Assembly: GCA_947384955.1 (NCBI GenBank)
Contig: CANDJC010000030.1
Coordinates: forward strand, 1 to 41,963
Origin: an uncultured Eubacterium sp.
GTDB taxonomy: Bacteria; Bacillota; Clostridia; Lachnospirales; Lachnospiraceae
DNA: 41,963 nucleotides
Direction of reading: 5' to 3'
The translations under genes were made by a program, and so were the position numbers. Below are positions 7,518-16,306 of the stretch, in pieces (the stretch's first letter is position 1; the number at the start of each line of letters is the position of its first letter). The notes beneath the pieces were generated by a model that worked only from the letters and a program-made list of their open reading frames with translations, was not told where the DNA came from and did not search any database.

Positions 7518-9986
7518 TTATTTATGATAGATATGGACATAGCGGATTTCATTAGGCTCAAGATCCATGCTTAATTCCAGGCTTCCATCCATGCTTTTGA
7601 CTTCCTTAATGGAAATACTGCTGATGCTGCTCGCCCTCAGATAATTCAGTTCTTTCCGTGTCAGGTCAGATTCCATATTCATTTCTATCCAGTTATCCTG
7701 AATGCTCCCGTGATGACTGTTCAGCAGATTAGTTTTAACAATATAGATACCGTCTTTTACCCCCTGTATTTTCAGCCGGAGTTTTAAGTATTCCCGGTCA
7801 TTCATGATATTGGAAATATCTTTTATGTCCAGCGCATCTTCGTCTGCCAGATAATACTTATAATTTGGTCTTTTTAAATTATGGCATACCAGGCGCAGCG
7901 ATCCCCTGCTGTTTCTTGTAATCAGATAATTGCTGTGCTTTCGCTGTACCTGCGTATATAACTGGTTTAAAAACTCTGCTGCATAATAGCTGGGCTTTGG
8001 AATTCCATCTTTCGTAAGAAATCCATTTCCTCCAAACAGGACCATTCCTGTATCACTTGCATCAGCAAATGCATCGGAATAAAAAAACTGCCCTAAAAGC
8101 TCCGCCTTCCCGATACAGTCAATTGCATTATTTAAAAGATAAGCAGCTTTCAGGCAGCTGTCGTTTAATACGTTCCTGCTGGAAAGGCTGAGACTATACT
8201 CTGTTACATGGACCGGAACATTTTTAAAACCAGACTTTTTCATTGCAGCTGCAGCTGTTTCAATTCCATATCGTACAAAGTTAAGATCTGACACACGTTT
8301 TTCATAATAGATGCCGTTTTTCTTTTCCTGCTGATAAGGATAGCAGCTTAAAGAGATAAAGTCCGGCTTCTGATCTTCCATCTGCCACATGGAAAGTATT
8401 TTTGTAAAAATATCTTTCCCATAAATCCTCACAGGAAAGCCTGCACCTCCTATTTTCGCTTCAGGAAGCTGTTCCCTTAAGGTTTTTGCAATCACATGAA
8501 ACTGACGAAAATACTCCTTATGCGAAGCCTCATCCAATTCTGAATAACGCATCGCAATATTCTGTCCATGAAGCCACATCGGTTTTTCCCAATATTCAAA
8601 GTACCACTGCCGGACTTCCCATGATCCATACCGGTTAATAAAGTGTCCAAATAACACCTGATAAAATTCTTTCATTTCCTGTTCATTTTCAAAAAAGTCC
8701 AGTCTCTGGTCCGCACGTACCGTCTGCTTCATGCTGCGGATAATGCGTTTTCCTTTAAAACCCAGTTCTATATACGGTTTCAGCTGATGTTCTACCAGAA
8801 AGTCTGTCACTGCGTCAATCCGGCTGAAATTCTGTTTCCCATTTTCTGAATGCAGTACAAGATATAACTCTAAATCATAGATATCCCAAAATCTGACATA
8901 ACGGAATCCCATCTGCTCCTGATGATCCAGAATTTGTTTCTGGACGCCTGCATTCAGCAGATCCGCAGCCGTTCCTGCATTTATGATAAGGCAGGCTGAA
9001 TGATTCCATGTACCCTCTGGTTTCATCTGCATATCAACCAAAACATCCAGTATGTCTTCCTCTTTATCAATTCCGCACTGGTCCGGGTTACGCTCCAGAT
9101 ACAGCTCTACTTTTTCGTAAACGATACGGGCATTTCTGTGTTCATCTTTTTCTTGTTTCTTACTGCTTTTATGCTGTTTGCGAAATTCAGAAGGGGTATG
9201 ATGATAAGCTTCTTTAAATACTTTATTAAAAGCAGTAACGCTTGCAAATCCGTTATCCAGAGCAATTTTCATAATAGAATCTTCCGTATACATCATATCT
9301 TCTATAGCATGGCTGAGCCGTACAGAATTTAATAATTCCATAAAATTGATTCCGCACTTTTGTTTTATATACTTAGAAACGTAGGCTGCAGAAAGATAGA
9401 GATTCTGCGCGATGTCATCCAGAACAATATTCTGCCGGTAATTACTCCGGATATAGGCAAATATTTCCTGCATGCGGTCATCCGGTTTTTCAGATTTCTC
9501 ATCCTGACGCTGCACATTTACAGCAAGGATAAAATTCTCTGCTAAAATATGCAGCATCTGATAATACATGCTGTTTAAATACAGCCGGCTCCTTTTATCA
9601 CTGCGCAGGCTCTGGTTCAGGATTTTTGCAATTACTTTTTTCAATTTTTCATACGCTTCATTTCCATCTGCTTCATAATCTGCTTTGGAATTGCACCAGA
9701 ATGTAACATGATCCATGCCCAGCAGATCCCGTACTTTTTGATAAGAAATCAGAAACCTTACTAGTACAAGGTCGCCAGCGCTGTGGTAGCCATGCTGATG
9801 ATTCGGATTCACCAGTGCAAGATCACCGCTGGCAAGCTGGTAATGATCTTCTTCTATTACAAGATCTATCTTTCCGCTGATTACAAACAGTAATTCAAAA
9901 TTTTCATGCCAGTGAATATTGATGCTTTGTTCTGTAATAAAATCCAGTTCTGCCAATGCATCCGGCTTCATATAATTTCGTTCCAT
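7518..9986 (-). CDS. AraC-family regulator fused to a GH39-like domain
   Basis: About 822 residues (numbering here counts from the ATG at 9992). Residues 1-100 are a cupin-type sensor (INIHWHENFELLFVISG). Residues about 175-275 are the double helix-turn-helix AraC DNA-binding domain (VLDDIAQNLYLSAAYVSKYI, then FASVTAFNKVFKEAYHHTPS). Residues about 300-820 resemble GH39 beta-xylosidases. The GH39 acid/base motif WNEP reads W-E-K-P here (468-471), so the general acid is Lys470, while a nucleophile-like Glu598 in HVTEYS is kept. The domain therefore probably binds a glycoside rather than cleaving it. AGGAAAG suits the ATG at 9986 better than the one at 9992. It probably controls the adjacent catabolic genes, and a promoter at 10800-10829 can express it apart from them. 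Confidence 0.88.
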   Translation of the reverse strand: MERNYMKPDALAELDFITEQSINIHWHENFELLFVISGKIDLVIEEDHYQLASGDLALVNPNHQHGYHSAGDLVLVRFLISYQKVRDLLGMDHVTFWCNSKADYEADGNEAYEKLKKVIAKILNQSLRSDKRSRLYLNSMYYQMLHILAENFILAVNVQRQDEKSEKPDDRMQEIFAYIRSNYRQNIVLDDIAQNLYLSAAYVSKYIKQKCGINFMELLNSVRLSHAIEDMMYTEDSIMKIALDNGFASVTAFNKVFKEAYHHTPSEFRKQHKSSKKQEKDEHRNARIVYEKVELYLERNPDQCGIDKEEDILDVLVDMQMKPEGTWNHSACLIINAGTAADLLNAGVQKQILDHQEQMGFRYVRFWDIYDLELYLVLHSENGKQNFSRIDAVTDFLVEHQLKPYIELGFKGKRIIRSMKQTVRADQRLDFFENEQEMKEFYQVLFGHFINRYGSWEVRQWYFEYWEKPMWLHGQNIAMRYSELDEASHKEYFRQFHVIAKTLREQLPEAKIGGAGFPVRIYGKDIFTKILSMWQMEDQKPDFISLSCYPYQQEKKNGIYYEKRVSDLNFVRYGIETAAAAMKKSGFKNVPVHVTEYSLSLSSRNVLNDSCLKAAYLLNNAIDCIGKAELLGQFFYSDAFADASDTGMVLFGGNGFLTKDGIPKPSYYAAEFLNQLYTQVQRKHSNYLITRNSRGSLRLVCHNLKRPNYKYYLADEDALDIKDISNIMNDREYLKLRLKIQGVKDGIYIVKTNLLNSHHGSIQDNWIEMNMESDLTRKELNYLRASSISSISIKEVKSMDGSLELSMDLEPNEIRYVHIYHK

Positions 9987-10036
9987 ATACATCTTTCCTG
10001 TCCAAGAATTTTGGGAGCCAGCGCTATATCTTATCC

Positions 10037-10771
10037 TTATGATTCCAGTTCAAAAACCCGTGCGAAATTTCCACCCAGAAGCTTTCTCATGCCTTCCTGG
10101 TCATTTAAGTCATCTGCCGCCAGTTTCTGCTTCTGGAGCTCCATCTCAAATTTATAAAACGGGTAATCACAGCCCATAAATACCTTATCCGGACACTGCT
10201 CTAAAACATGGACTACTGCCATAAAAGAAGTGATTGCTGTGTCCAGATATACATTAGGAATACGTTTTGCTATATCAATCGCATATTCACCAGCCATGAC
10301 TTCACCCATATGGGCCATCTGGATAATCACATGCGGAAATTCCAGTCCCAGGCGTTCAAACATAACCGGGTGTACGCGGTAATCCTCAGAAGTACAGTGA
10401 ACTACCGTGTAAAGACGGCGTTCCTCTAAAATTTCCATCAGCGGCCGCAGCAGCTCGATATTCGCCAGGCTGAAATTACCAAACCATGGATGAAGCTTCA
10501 TGCCTTTACATCCCAGTTCATCCAGGCAGTATAAAAGCTGTTCTTTTGCATCCGGGTCATTGGGATTTATAAATGCCAGCTGCATAAACCGTCCCGGATA
10601 AGGCGCAATCAGTTCCGATAGCTTTTTCTGCTTCTCTATGCCGGCTGAAAATGGAAAGCATACCACTAGATCAATCCCATTTGCATCCATGCTTCTTATT
10701 ACATTCTCTACCCTGGCACGTGGATTTTCCTGTTCATCCGTAGCAATATGTACATGCGCATCTATTACCAT
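10037..10771 (-). CDS. amidohydrolase-2 family TIM-barrel hydrolase/decarboxylase
   Basis: A 244-residue protein of the amidohydrolase_2 family (PF04909). The metal-site motif DAHVH is at residues 4-8, a barrel histidine is in VVHCTSED, a further histidine is in IQMAHMGEV, and the late aspartate is in FMGCDYPFY, in the order expected for this superfamily. Members hydrolyse lactones or amides or decarboxylate aromatic acids. Here it lies between oxidoreductases of a 3-keto-glycoside locus and the regulator. Possible substrates are a sugar lactone made by oxidation or an aromatic aglycone fragment; neither is shown by sequence. It has its own sigma-A promoter. Confidence 0.82.
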   Translation of the reverse strand: MVIDAHVHIATDEQENPRARVENVIRSMDANGIDLVVCFPFSAGIEKQKKLSELIAPYPGRFMQLAFINPNDPDAKEQLLYCLDELGCKGMKLHPWFGNFSLANIELLRPLMEILEERRLYTVVHCTSEDYRVHPVMFERLGLEFPHVIIQMAHMGEVMAGEYAIDIAKRIPNVYLDTAITSFMAVVHVLEQCPDKVFMGCDYPFYKFEMELQKQKLAADDLNDQEGMRKLLGGNFARVFELES

Positions 10772-10799
10772 TCTACACCCCCGCTTTCATCTTTCTATC

Positions 10800-10829
10800 A
10801 TCTTACTGAATGATTTACATTTTTGTCAA
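10800..10829 (-). promoter_or_regulatory. internal sigma-A promoter for amidohydrolase-regulator-YczE
   Basis: On the minus strand TTGACA, an 18-bp spacer and TAAGAT in the 80-bp gap after the second oxidoreductase gene. The start would fall near 10793, about 20 nt before the amidohydrolase ATG. Confidence 0.7.
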
Positions 10830-10851
10830 TCATTATTCTTTCTAAATACAT

Positions 10852-11922
10852 TTATTCAAAATCCACACTCCGCATAGTCCGGGCTGATTCCCTGCACGCT
10901 TCCATAACACGCAGCACACGGCGGACCTCAGGAATTTTGACAAGAAATTCCTCCTCACCTTTAAGTGCTTTAAAATAATTTACAAAATAATCGCTTTGTT
11001 CCGTATCAGCCTTCGGAATATCTTCTGTTACGATCAGTCCAGGTTCCGGTACGCCAAAGGAACGGGTAGGCCCGTATGACTTTGCTGATTTGTCCTGGTC
11101 TTCCTTCACATTTTCCAGCAGGCGGGTTGTCCGTACAATCCTGCCTTCCGGGCTGAACTTATCTGCATACATGCTGCCTTTACTGCCCCCAGCATACCAG
11201 TGCCGTTCAAACCAGTCCTTCCGGTCAGACAGGAAATAGGTACCCAGCTCAATCTCTGCTGTTACCTGGTTCTCAAACCGGAGAATAATTTTAAAATAAT
11301 CATCTACTTCTTTATTGATGACATTACGGACATCGGCAAAAACAGTCACCAGACGGCTGTCTACCATATACAGAATCTGATCAATCAAATGAACGCCCCA
11401 GTCATAAAGCATGCCCCCGCCTTCACTCTTATAGACATGCCAGTCATGCATATTGCCATTATATCCATAAAGTGAACTCTGAATTGTATAGATATCACCT
11501 ATCAGTCCTTTATCGTAACACTCTTTTACCACATTAAAATCTTTGTCAAAACGCCGCTGCTGATGAACAGTAAACGATACGCCTGCTTTTTCGGTTTCTG
11601 CAGTCATCTCGTCAAATTCAGCAACCGTCATGGCCGCCGGCTTTTCTACGATAATATGGAGTCCCGCGCGGGCGGATTTGATAACCAGATCCTTATGCTG
11701 GTTATTATTTGCTGATATAATAACACCGTCCAAATCCTCATTTTCAAACATCTTATCTGCGTCCAGATAAACAGGCATGTCCGGATAAAGTTCCCGTACC
11801 TCATCCAAACGATTCTGATTCCTGTCACAAACTGCAGCACAGTCAGAATCTGGATGATTTTTAAGTGTTGAGACATGCCTGCGTCCAATAAATCCATAAC
11901 CTATCACTGCATATCGAAACAT
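10852..11922 (-). CDS. Gfo/Idh/MocA-family oxidoreductase (second copy)
   Basis: A 356-residue NAD(P)-dependent sugar dehydrogenase-like protein. The Rossmann motif YAVIGYGFIGRRH is at the N-terminus, the family EKP motif is in IIVEKPAAM near residue 93, and the C-terminal domain has GGGMLYDWGVHLIDQI with the catalytic-region His. GGAGG lies 7 bp before the ATG, and the gap from the previous gene is about 20 bp. In C-glycoside degraders a Gfo/Idh/MocA enzyme (DgpA type) oxidises the sugar C3 hydroxyl to a ketone before cleavage. This or its neighbour could do that; the other could reduce the released 3-keto sugar. It shares the fold with the 11943-13046 protein but is clearly a distinct paralogue. 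Confidence 0.88.
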   Translation of the reverse strand: MFRYAVIGYGFIGRRHVSTLKNHPDSDCAAVCDRNQNRLDEVRELYPDMPVYLDADKMFENEDLDGVIISANNNQHKDLVIKSARAGLHIIVEKPAAMTVAEFDEMTAETEKAGVSFTVHQQRRFDKDFNVVKECYDKGLIGDIYTIQSSLYGYNGNMHDWHVYKSEGGGMLYDWGVHLIDQILYMVDSRLVTVFADVRNVINKEVDDYFKIILRFENQVTAEIELGTYFLSDRKDWFERHWYAGGSKGSMYADKFSPEGRIVRTTRLLENVKEDQDKSAKSYGPTRSFGVPEPGLIVTEDIPKADTEQSDYFVNYFKALKGEEEFLVKIPEVRRVLRVMEACRESARTMRSVDFE

Positions 11923-11942
11923 AAATCTGCCTCCATTCTAAA

Positions 11943-13046
11943 TCAAAGCTTCACTGTGCTGTTTGTTTCAGATGCTTTGTAGATCGCCTCCAGAATCTGC
12001 GTCACACGGAATGCTTCTTCCGGCTTTACACAAGGCTCCGTATCTGTCAGAATGGCATTGATCCACTGTCTGGCTTCTACCACTCCAGGAGCTTCATTTA
12101 CACCCTCAAAATAATCAACAAGCGCCTCGCCATCAAGTTTTTCGCTCATCATCTTGCCATGCCGTGTATGGTTAAAATACAGCTCGGACTGTGCATAACT
12201 TCCTCCGTGTTTGATTTCAGCGCCAGCAAGGGTTCCGCACAAAGTTGTGGATGCCTCTCTTGCGTCCATGTAATTTAAAGCCCATGACGCACGCAGATTA
12301 ATTAAAGAACCGTCCTTCATTTTAATAAATCCCATTGCAGAATCTTCCACTTCAAAGTTATCTGTATCCCACGGTCCATATGTATTCCCCTGTGCAGCTT
12401 CCGGCAGATGCCCCAGCTTATAAAATACCTGGCCGCTCACACTGTCAACATCATAATTATTCATACACCATAAAGTAATATCAAGCGCATGGGTCCCAAT
12501 ATCAATCAACGGGCCTCCACCCTGTTGTGATTTATCTGGAAATACTCCCCATGTAGGAACTGCTTTACGACGGATCGCATTTGCTTCAGCGTAATAAACC
12601 TCACCCAGTTCACCTGCTTCACACGACTTCTTCAATACCTGTACATCCGGGCGGTAACGGTTCTGATATCCCACCGTAAATTTCTTTCCTGACTTTTTCC
12701 ATGCATCAATCATTTTTTTCGCATCTGATGATGTTGCAGCCATCGGCTTTTCGCACAATACATGCTTTCCTGCTTCAAATGCGTCTACTGTAATCTGGCA
12801 GTGTGCAGCATTAGGCGTACATACATGGATGATATCAATACTTTTGTCTGCCAGCATCTCTTTATAATCTGTATAGATCTTAGCCTCTGTAAGCCCATGC
12901 CGCTTGGCGGTCGCCTTTGCCTTTTCTTCAATCAGGTCGCACAGGGCGACAACTTCAACCTGGTCTGCAGCTTTTGCAAGTGATGGCAAATGCTTATTAT
13001 TGCAAATCCCGCCTGTTCCTACAATTCCTAATCTTAATTTTTTCAT
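11943..13046 (-). CDS. Gfo/Idh/MocA-family oxidoreductase (first copy; candidate glycoside 3-dehydrogenase)
   Basis: A 367-residue protein. The dinucleotide-binding motif GIVGTGGICNNKHLPSL is at the N-terminus, the EKP motif is in HVLCEKPMA near residue 99, and the C-terminal substrate domain has GGGPLIDIGTHALDITLWC, the G-x-x-x-D-x-G-x-H signature of the family. AAGGAG precedes the ATG by about 10 bp. It directly follows the deglycosidase alpha-like gene, the position expected for the oxidase that makes the 3-keto substrate. Both the substrate and the direction of the reaction are inferred from context. Confidence 0.9.
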   Translation of the reverse strand: MKKLRLGIVGTGGICNNKHLPSLAKAADQVEVVALCDLIEEKAKATAKRHGLTEAKIYTDYKEMLADKSIDIIHVCTPNAAHCQITVDAFEAGKHVLCEKPMAATSSDAKKMIDAWKKSGKKFTVGYQNRYRPDVQVLKKSCEAGELGEVYYAEANAIRRKAVPTWGVFPDKSQQGGGPLIDIGTHALDITLWCMNNYDVDSVSGQVFYKLGHLPEAAQGNTYGPWDTDNFEVEDSAMGFIKMKDGSLINLRASWALNYMDAREASTTLCGTLAGAEIKHGGSYAQSELYFNHTRHGKMMSEKLDGEALVDYFEGVNEAPGVVEARQWINAILTDTEPCVKPEEAFRVTQILEAIYKASETNSTVKL

Positions 13047-13107
13047 TTTCTTACTTCTCCTTTTTATTTATAAACCAGTCTGCTTTTGCAGACAAATAAG
13101 AACCTTT

Positions 13108-14232
13108 TTACGCTTCAATCAGACGCTTTAACATTCCCTGATGCAGCCTTACCTGCTCCACTTCGCTGATCAATTCCTTTTCTGTACGATCCTGAAATCT
13201 TCTCTGCCCTTCGTATTCCGTGTTGATGTAACCGTCGTATCCATGCTCTTTTAATACACGGATCGGATTCTCGTAATCAACAGCTTTATCCTCATAAATC
13301 CCCGGATGTCCTTCCACTTCTGACATATGATAGAATTTTCCATGGAAATTAACGATGATTGGCAATAACGGAATCAAATCCTCTGCCTTTGCCCTGGAAA
13401 GCAGCAGCGCCTGCCCCATAACCTCAAAATCAATTTCCGTATAATCCGAAACATTTTCTTTCACAAGCGCCTCCATTTTCTGAAATGCGCCGGTGAGGTC
13501 TTTCGGCGCGTCCCCAGTTTTCAGATAACGGTGAAAGAAAGACTCTACATTTCCCGCAGAATACAGCGACAGGTCAATTTTGCTCAGTTCGTCACTCTTT
13601 CCTGTATAGTTGTCCATGCATAACTGGTCTGCCAGTTCACATGTCCTTCTTTTCGCACCCTGACGGACATACCAGTCAAGGGTCACTTCGGATGGACGGT
13701 ATGCAAAAATCCCCCAGTCAGGAACAATTCCCAGATGTTTTGTTCCTGTTCGTTCCACAACCTCCTGGATTTCCTTTACAAACTGTCCATTCAGCGGAAT
13801 CGGTGCATGAATCTCTTTTCCAATCCTGACATCACATTCCTCTGCAGTATCCAGTGCAAGCTCCATGACTTCAATCGGAGTTGTCGCCAGTGTCCGGACA
13901 TTGCGAAATCCTAACTTTTTGGCAAGCCGGATGTCATGCCTTAACCGTTCTGCACACTCTTCCAGGCTCATCACATGATCCCGAAACTGCAGTACATCGC
14001 AAAATACATCCATCGTCACTGCCTCAAGCTGATACTGTTCCAGCCAGCGGTGCCACTGTGCCACAAACTCATCCGATGGATCCGGATAGTGAAAGGACTG
14101 TTCGTCCAGCACTTCCACTCCTGTAACCCCTTCAATGCCTGCGGCTTCCTTCAGCATTGCCTCCAGATCCATTTCTTTAAAAAACTGTGCCTGCTGATAG
14201 CTGTAAAAATCAACGCCTCTTTTAATACCCAT
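13108..14232 (-). CDS. TIM-barrel protein; C-glycoside deglycosidase alpha subunit-like
   Basis: A 374-residue sugar-phosphate isomerase/epimerase-like (AP-endonuclease-2 fold) barrel. The expected metal tetrad is visible: Glu140 (GKEIHAP), Asp172 (IVPDWGIF), His297 (VNFHGKFYHM) and Glu339 or Glu341 (INTEYEG). GGAGG lies 8 bp before the ATG, and the gene starts only 15 bp after the DUF6379 beta-subunit gene. In characterised C-glycoside deglycosidases a metal-bound alpha barrel and a small DUF6379 beta subunit form the enzyme that breaks the C-C bond of a 3-keto C-glucoside. The pairing supports that role; action on O-glycosides by the same eliminative chemistry is an alternative. Confidence 0.85.
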   Translation of the reverse strand: MGIKRGVDFYSYQQAQFFKEMDLEAMLKEAAGIEGVTGVEVLDEQSFHYPDPSDEFVAQWHRWLEQYQLEAVTMDVFCDVLQFRDHVMSLEECAERLRHDIRLAKKLGFRNVRTLATTPIEVMELALDTAEECDVRIGKEIHAPIPLNGQFVKEIQEVVERTGTKHLGIVPDWGIFAYRPSEVTLDWYVRQGAKRRTCELADQLCMDNYTGKSDELSKIDLSLYSAGNVESFFHRYLKTGDAPKDLTGAFQKMEALVKENVSDYTEIDFEVMGQALLLSRAKAEDLIPLLPIIVNFHGKFYHMSEVEGHPGIYEDKAVDYENPIRVLKEHGYDGYINTEYEGQRRFQDRTEKELISEVEQVRLHQGMLKRLIEA

Positions 14233-14247
14233 CTTTTTTTCCTCCCG

Positions 14248-14715
14248 TTATTTGTCCTGATTTTGTAATTCAAGTTCATAAGTTACAATATTTTTCGTCT
14301 TATCAGATCCTGCCCCGGTTCCCGGTTCCGGAGGACACTTTACCCACTCTTCATCAGTCGGAAGATATCCATAAGCGGCTAAGACTGACTGCTGAAACTC
14401 AATGACATGTTTTCCAGGCGCAAGTCCGCCGGTTTTCTTTATATGAATGATTCCCTCATCATCATAGTCCCAATGTTCCCAGACTGCTTTCTTGATTTCT
14501 TCAAAAGTTCTCGGCGCCTTTCCATTAATCTCGAAAGTCTGCACATCCCTCTTATACTGAATCCCGTCTGCTTTGATGTAGTATCCATTATGAAGCGACA
14601 GGTATACACCACGGTAATTTGCATTTCTGGCTGCAAATTTAAAGCCCGTTACATTCCCGTCAGCATCCACTTCATTTTCCAGACTGTCTTTTCTGATTAA
14701 AAAATTATCAAACAT
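14248..14715 (-). CDS. DUF6379 protein; C-glycoside deglycosidase beta subunit-like
   Basis: A 155-residue protein recognised by the pattern FKFAARNANYRGVYLSLHNG, then DGIQY, the FEEIKKAVWEHWDYDDEG segment and GGLAPGKHVIEF, all typical of the DUF6379 (C-glycoside deglycosidase beta subunit) family. Known beta subunits are small beta-sandwich proteins of similar length that cap the active site of the TIM-barrel alpha subunit, encoded here 15 bp downstream. AAGGAGG lies 8 bp before the ATG. The roughly 200-bp gap upstream holds a long dyad (14855-14893) and may contain its own control. Family assignment is strong; substrate is unknown. Confidence 0.86.
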   Translation of the reverse strand: MFDNFLIRKDSLENEVDADGNVTGFKFAARNANYRGVYLSLHNGYYIKADGIQYKRDVQTFEINGKAPRTFEEIKKAVWEHWDYDDEGIIHIKKTGGLAPGKHVIEFQQSVLAAYGYLPTDEEWVKCPPEPGTGAGSDKTKNIVTYELELQNQDK

Positions 14716-14854
14716 TGCTTTTCCTCCTTGTTATTTTCCATGTTTCTTTGCTGGTTATTAGTTTACAGCCGTTTCATCATTTCTTCTTCTCAATTTTCAT
14801 CATATTTTTATGCGAAAAATTATGATCTTAAATTTTGAATGCTGCACACCCTGC

Positions 14855-14893
14855 CAGGAGTGCAGGATTTCGTATGTAAATATTGCACTCCTG
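14855..14893 (-). other. 10-bp inverted repeat in the gap before the deglycosidase genes
   Basis: CAGGAGTGCA and TGCACTCCTG are separated by 19 bp, between the symporter stop and the beta-subunit start. No U-tract follows on either strand. It could be an operator for the AraC/GH39 regulator or an mRNA processing or stabilising stem. I found no convincing -35/-10 pair between it and 14715. Confidence 0.45.
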
Positions 14894-14918
14894 TGTTTTA
14901 AAACAAAATCCCGTTTAT

Positions 14919-16268
14919 TTATGCACTGTGTTTTGCCATAAGATCTTCCTGTATCTGGTCTATGTCCTTGTCAATGTTCATTGCCAGTATAATAGCCAGG
15001 CAAATTGCCGATAAGATGACTGAAGCATACCCAAATCCAAACTGGATGGATGAAACTGCAGAATCTGCCTGACTCGCTGCCATACCGTCATATCCGCCAA
15101 ATTCCAGAATCCAGCTGGCTACAAAAGCGCCCAGTCCAAGGCCGACTTTCATGCCGAAAGAGACACAGCATGTTGTTAACCCTTCTGAACGGATTCCTGT
15201 CTTCCATTCACCATAGTCAATAATATCTGGCGTCATTGCAAATACATCTGCGTAAACCGGCCCAAGAGCCAGTCCGTGAAGCGCACAGCCTGTCAGCACC
15301 AGCATCATATTCGTACCGCCGGCTCCGACAATGGCACGCCCCATCATTGAAACAATAAATGCCCCAATCATGACTTTGCGTTTTCCAAATTTTTTGACCA
15401 GAGCCGGGTTCATAAGGCTGCCGATAATCGTAGGAATATTGTAGCACATACTGACCACAGTCATGGCTGCCAGGCTGCCAAGAACAGTATTGCAAAAATA
15501 GTACATCATATTTCCTACTGTCATGATATTGATATACAAAAATACCATCATCAAAGCCTGCAGATAAAAATATTTGTTTTTTAATAAAGCTGGAAGCGCC
15601 GTTTTCAAAGGGACTTTTTCCGCTTCAACAGCTCCTTCCTGATCTGCGTCAATGCGCTCCCGGCAGCCTGCAAAACAAACCAGAAGCAAAACAGCTTCTA
15701 TGATTCCGTATATTACAATCAGCCTGCCCCAGCCAAGGGTTGTAACAAGGTTCGCAGTAACCGCATTAATCAGCAGCACTACAAGATTTCCAAGCACAAA
15801 CCGCCATGATGTACAGGAAACACGGTCCTGAATATTCAATGTCATGCGGGCCAGAAGGGAATTATATGCTATCCCGTTTGCCGTATAGATAATACAGTTC
15901 AGCAGAATGTATGTAAAATATGCATATACCAGCTTTCCACTGTCGCCAAGAGACGATGGCACCGTAAACATTGCAATGAGCGCAATCCCCATCAGCGGCG
16001 CTGTCCACAGTATCCACGGACGCGCTTTTCCATATTTCGATTTTGTTTTGTCCAGAATTGCTCCCATGATCAAATCGCTTGTTCCATCAAACAGGCGGGC
16101 AAACAGCATCATGGTTCCTATTGCAGCAGCGGCTATCCCTACGGTATCTGTGTAGAAACCCGTAAGAAAATATGTACATAGCGTAACATAAATCTGGCTT
16201 CCACAGTCGCCCGCGCTGTAACATAATTTTTCGGATATGCTGAGCCGGTTTTCTTTTTCTGTTTTCAT
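14919..16268 (-). CDS. GPH-family glycoside:cation symporter (MFS)
   Basis: A 449-residue transporter with about 12 hydrophobic segments. The glycoside-pentoside-hexuronide family signature is visible near residues 60-85: DGTSDLIMGAILDKTKSKYG followed by KARPW. The N-terminus SISEKLCYSAGDCGSQIY is also typical (E-K-x-x-Y-x-x-G-D). These symporters import glycosides or sugars with H+ or Na+. AAGGAG precedes the ATG. The gene lies between a sugar isomerase-like gene and the deglycosidase-like pair, so it probably imports the glycoside that this locus degrades. Confidence 0.92.
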   Translation of the reverse strand: MKTEKENRLSISEKLCYSAGDCGSQIYVTLCTYFLTGFYTDTVGIAAAAIGTMMLFARLFDGTSDLIMGAILDKTKSKYGKARPWILWTAPLMGIALIAMFTVPSSLGDSGKLVYAYFTYILLNCIIYTANGIAYNSLLARMTLNIQDRVSCTSWRFVLGNLVVLLINAVTANLVTTLGWGRLIVIYGIIEAVLLLVCFAGCRERIDADQEGAVEAEKVPLKTALPALLKNKYFYLQALMMVFLYINIMTVGNMMYYFCNTVLGSLAAMTVVSMCYNIPTIIGSLMNPALVKKFGKRKVMIGAFIVSMMGRAIVGAGGTNMMLVLTGCALHGLALGPVYADVFAMTPDIIDYGEWKTGIRSEGLTTCCVSFGMKVGLGLGAFVASWILEFGGYDGMAASQADSAVSSIQFGFGYASVILSAICLAIILAMNIDKDIDQIQEDLMAKHSA

Positions 16269-16306
16269 TTTCTTCTCCTTGATTCCTTGGGATTTTCATG
16301 CCCTCT

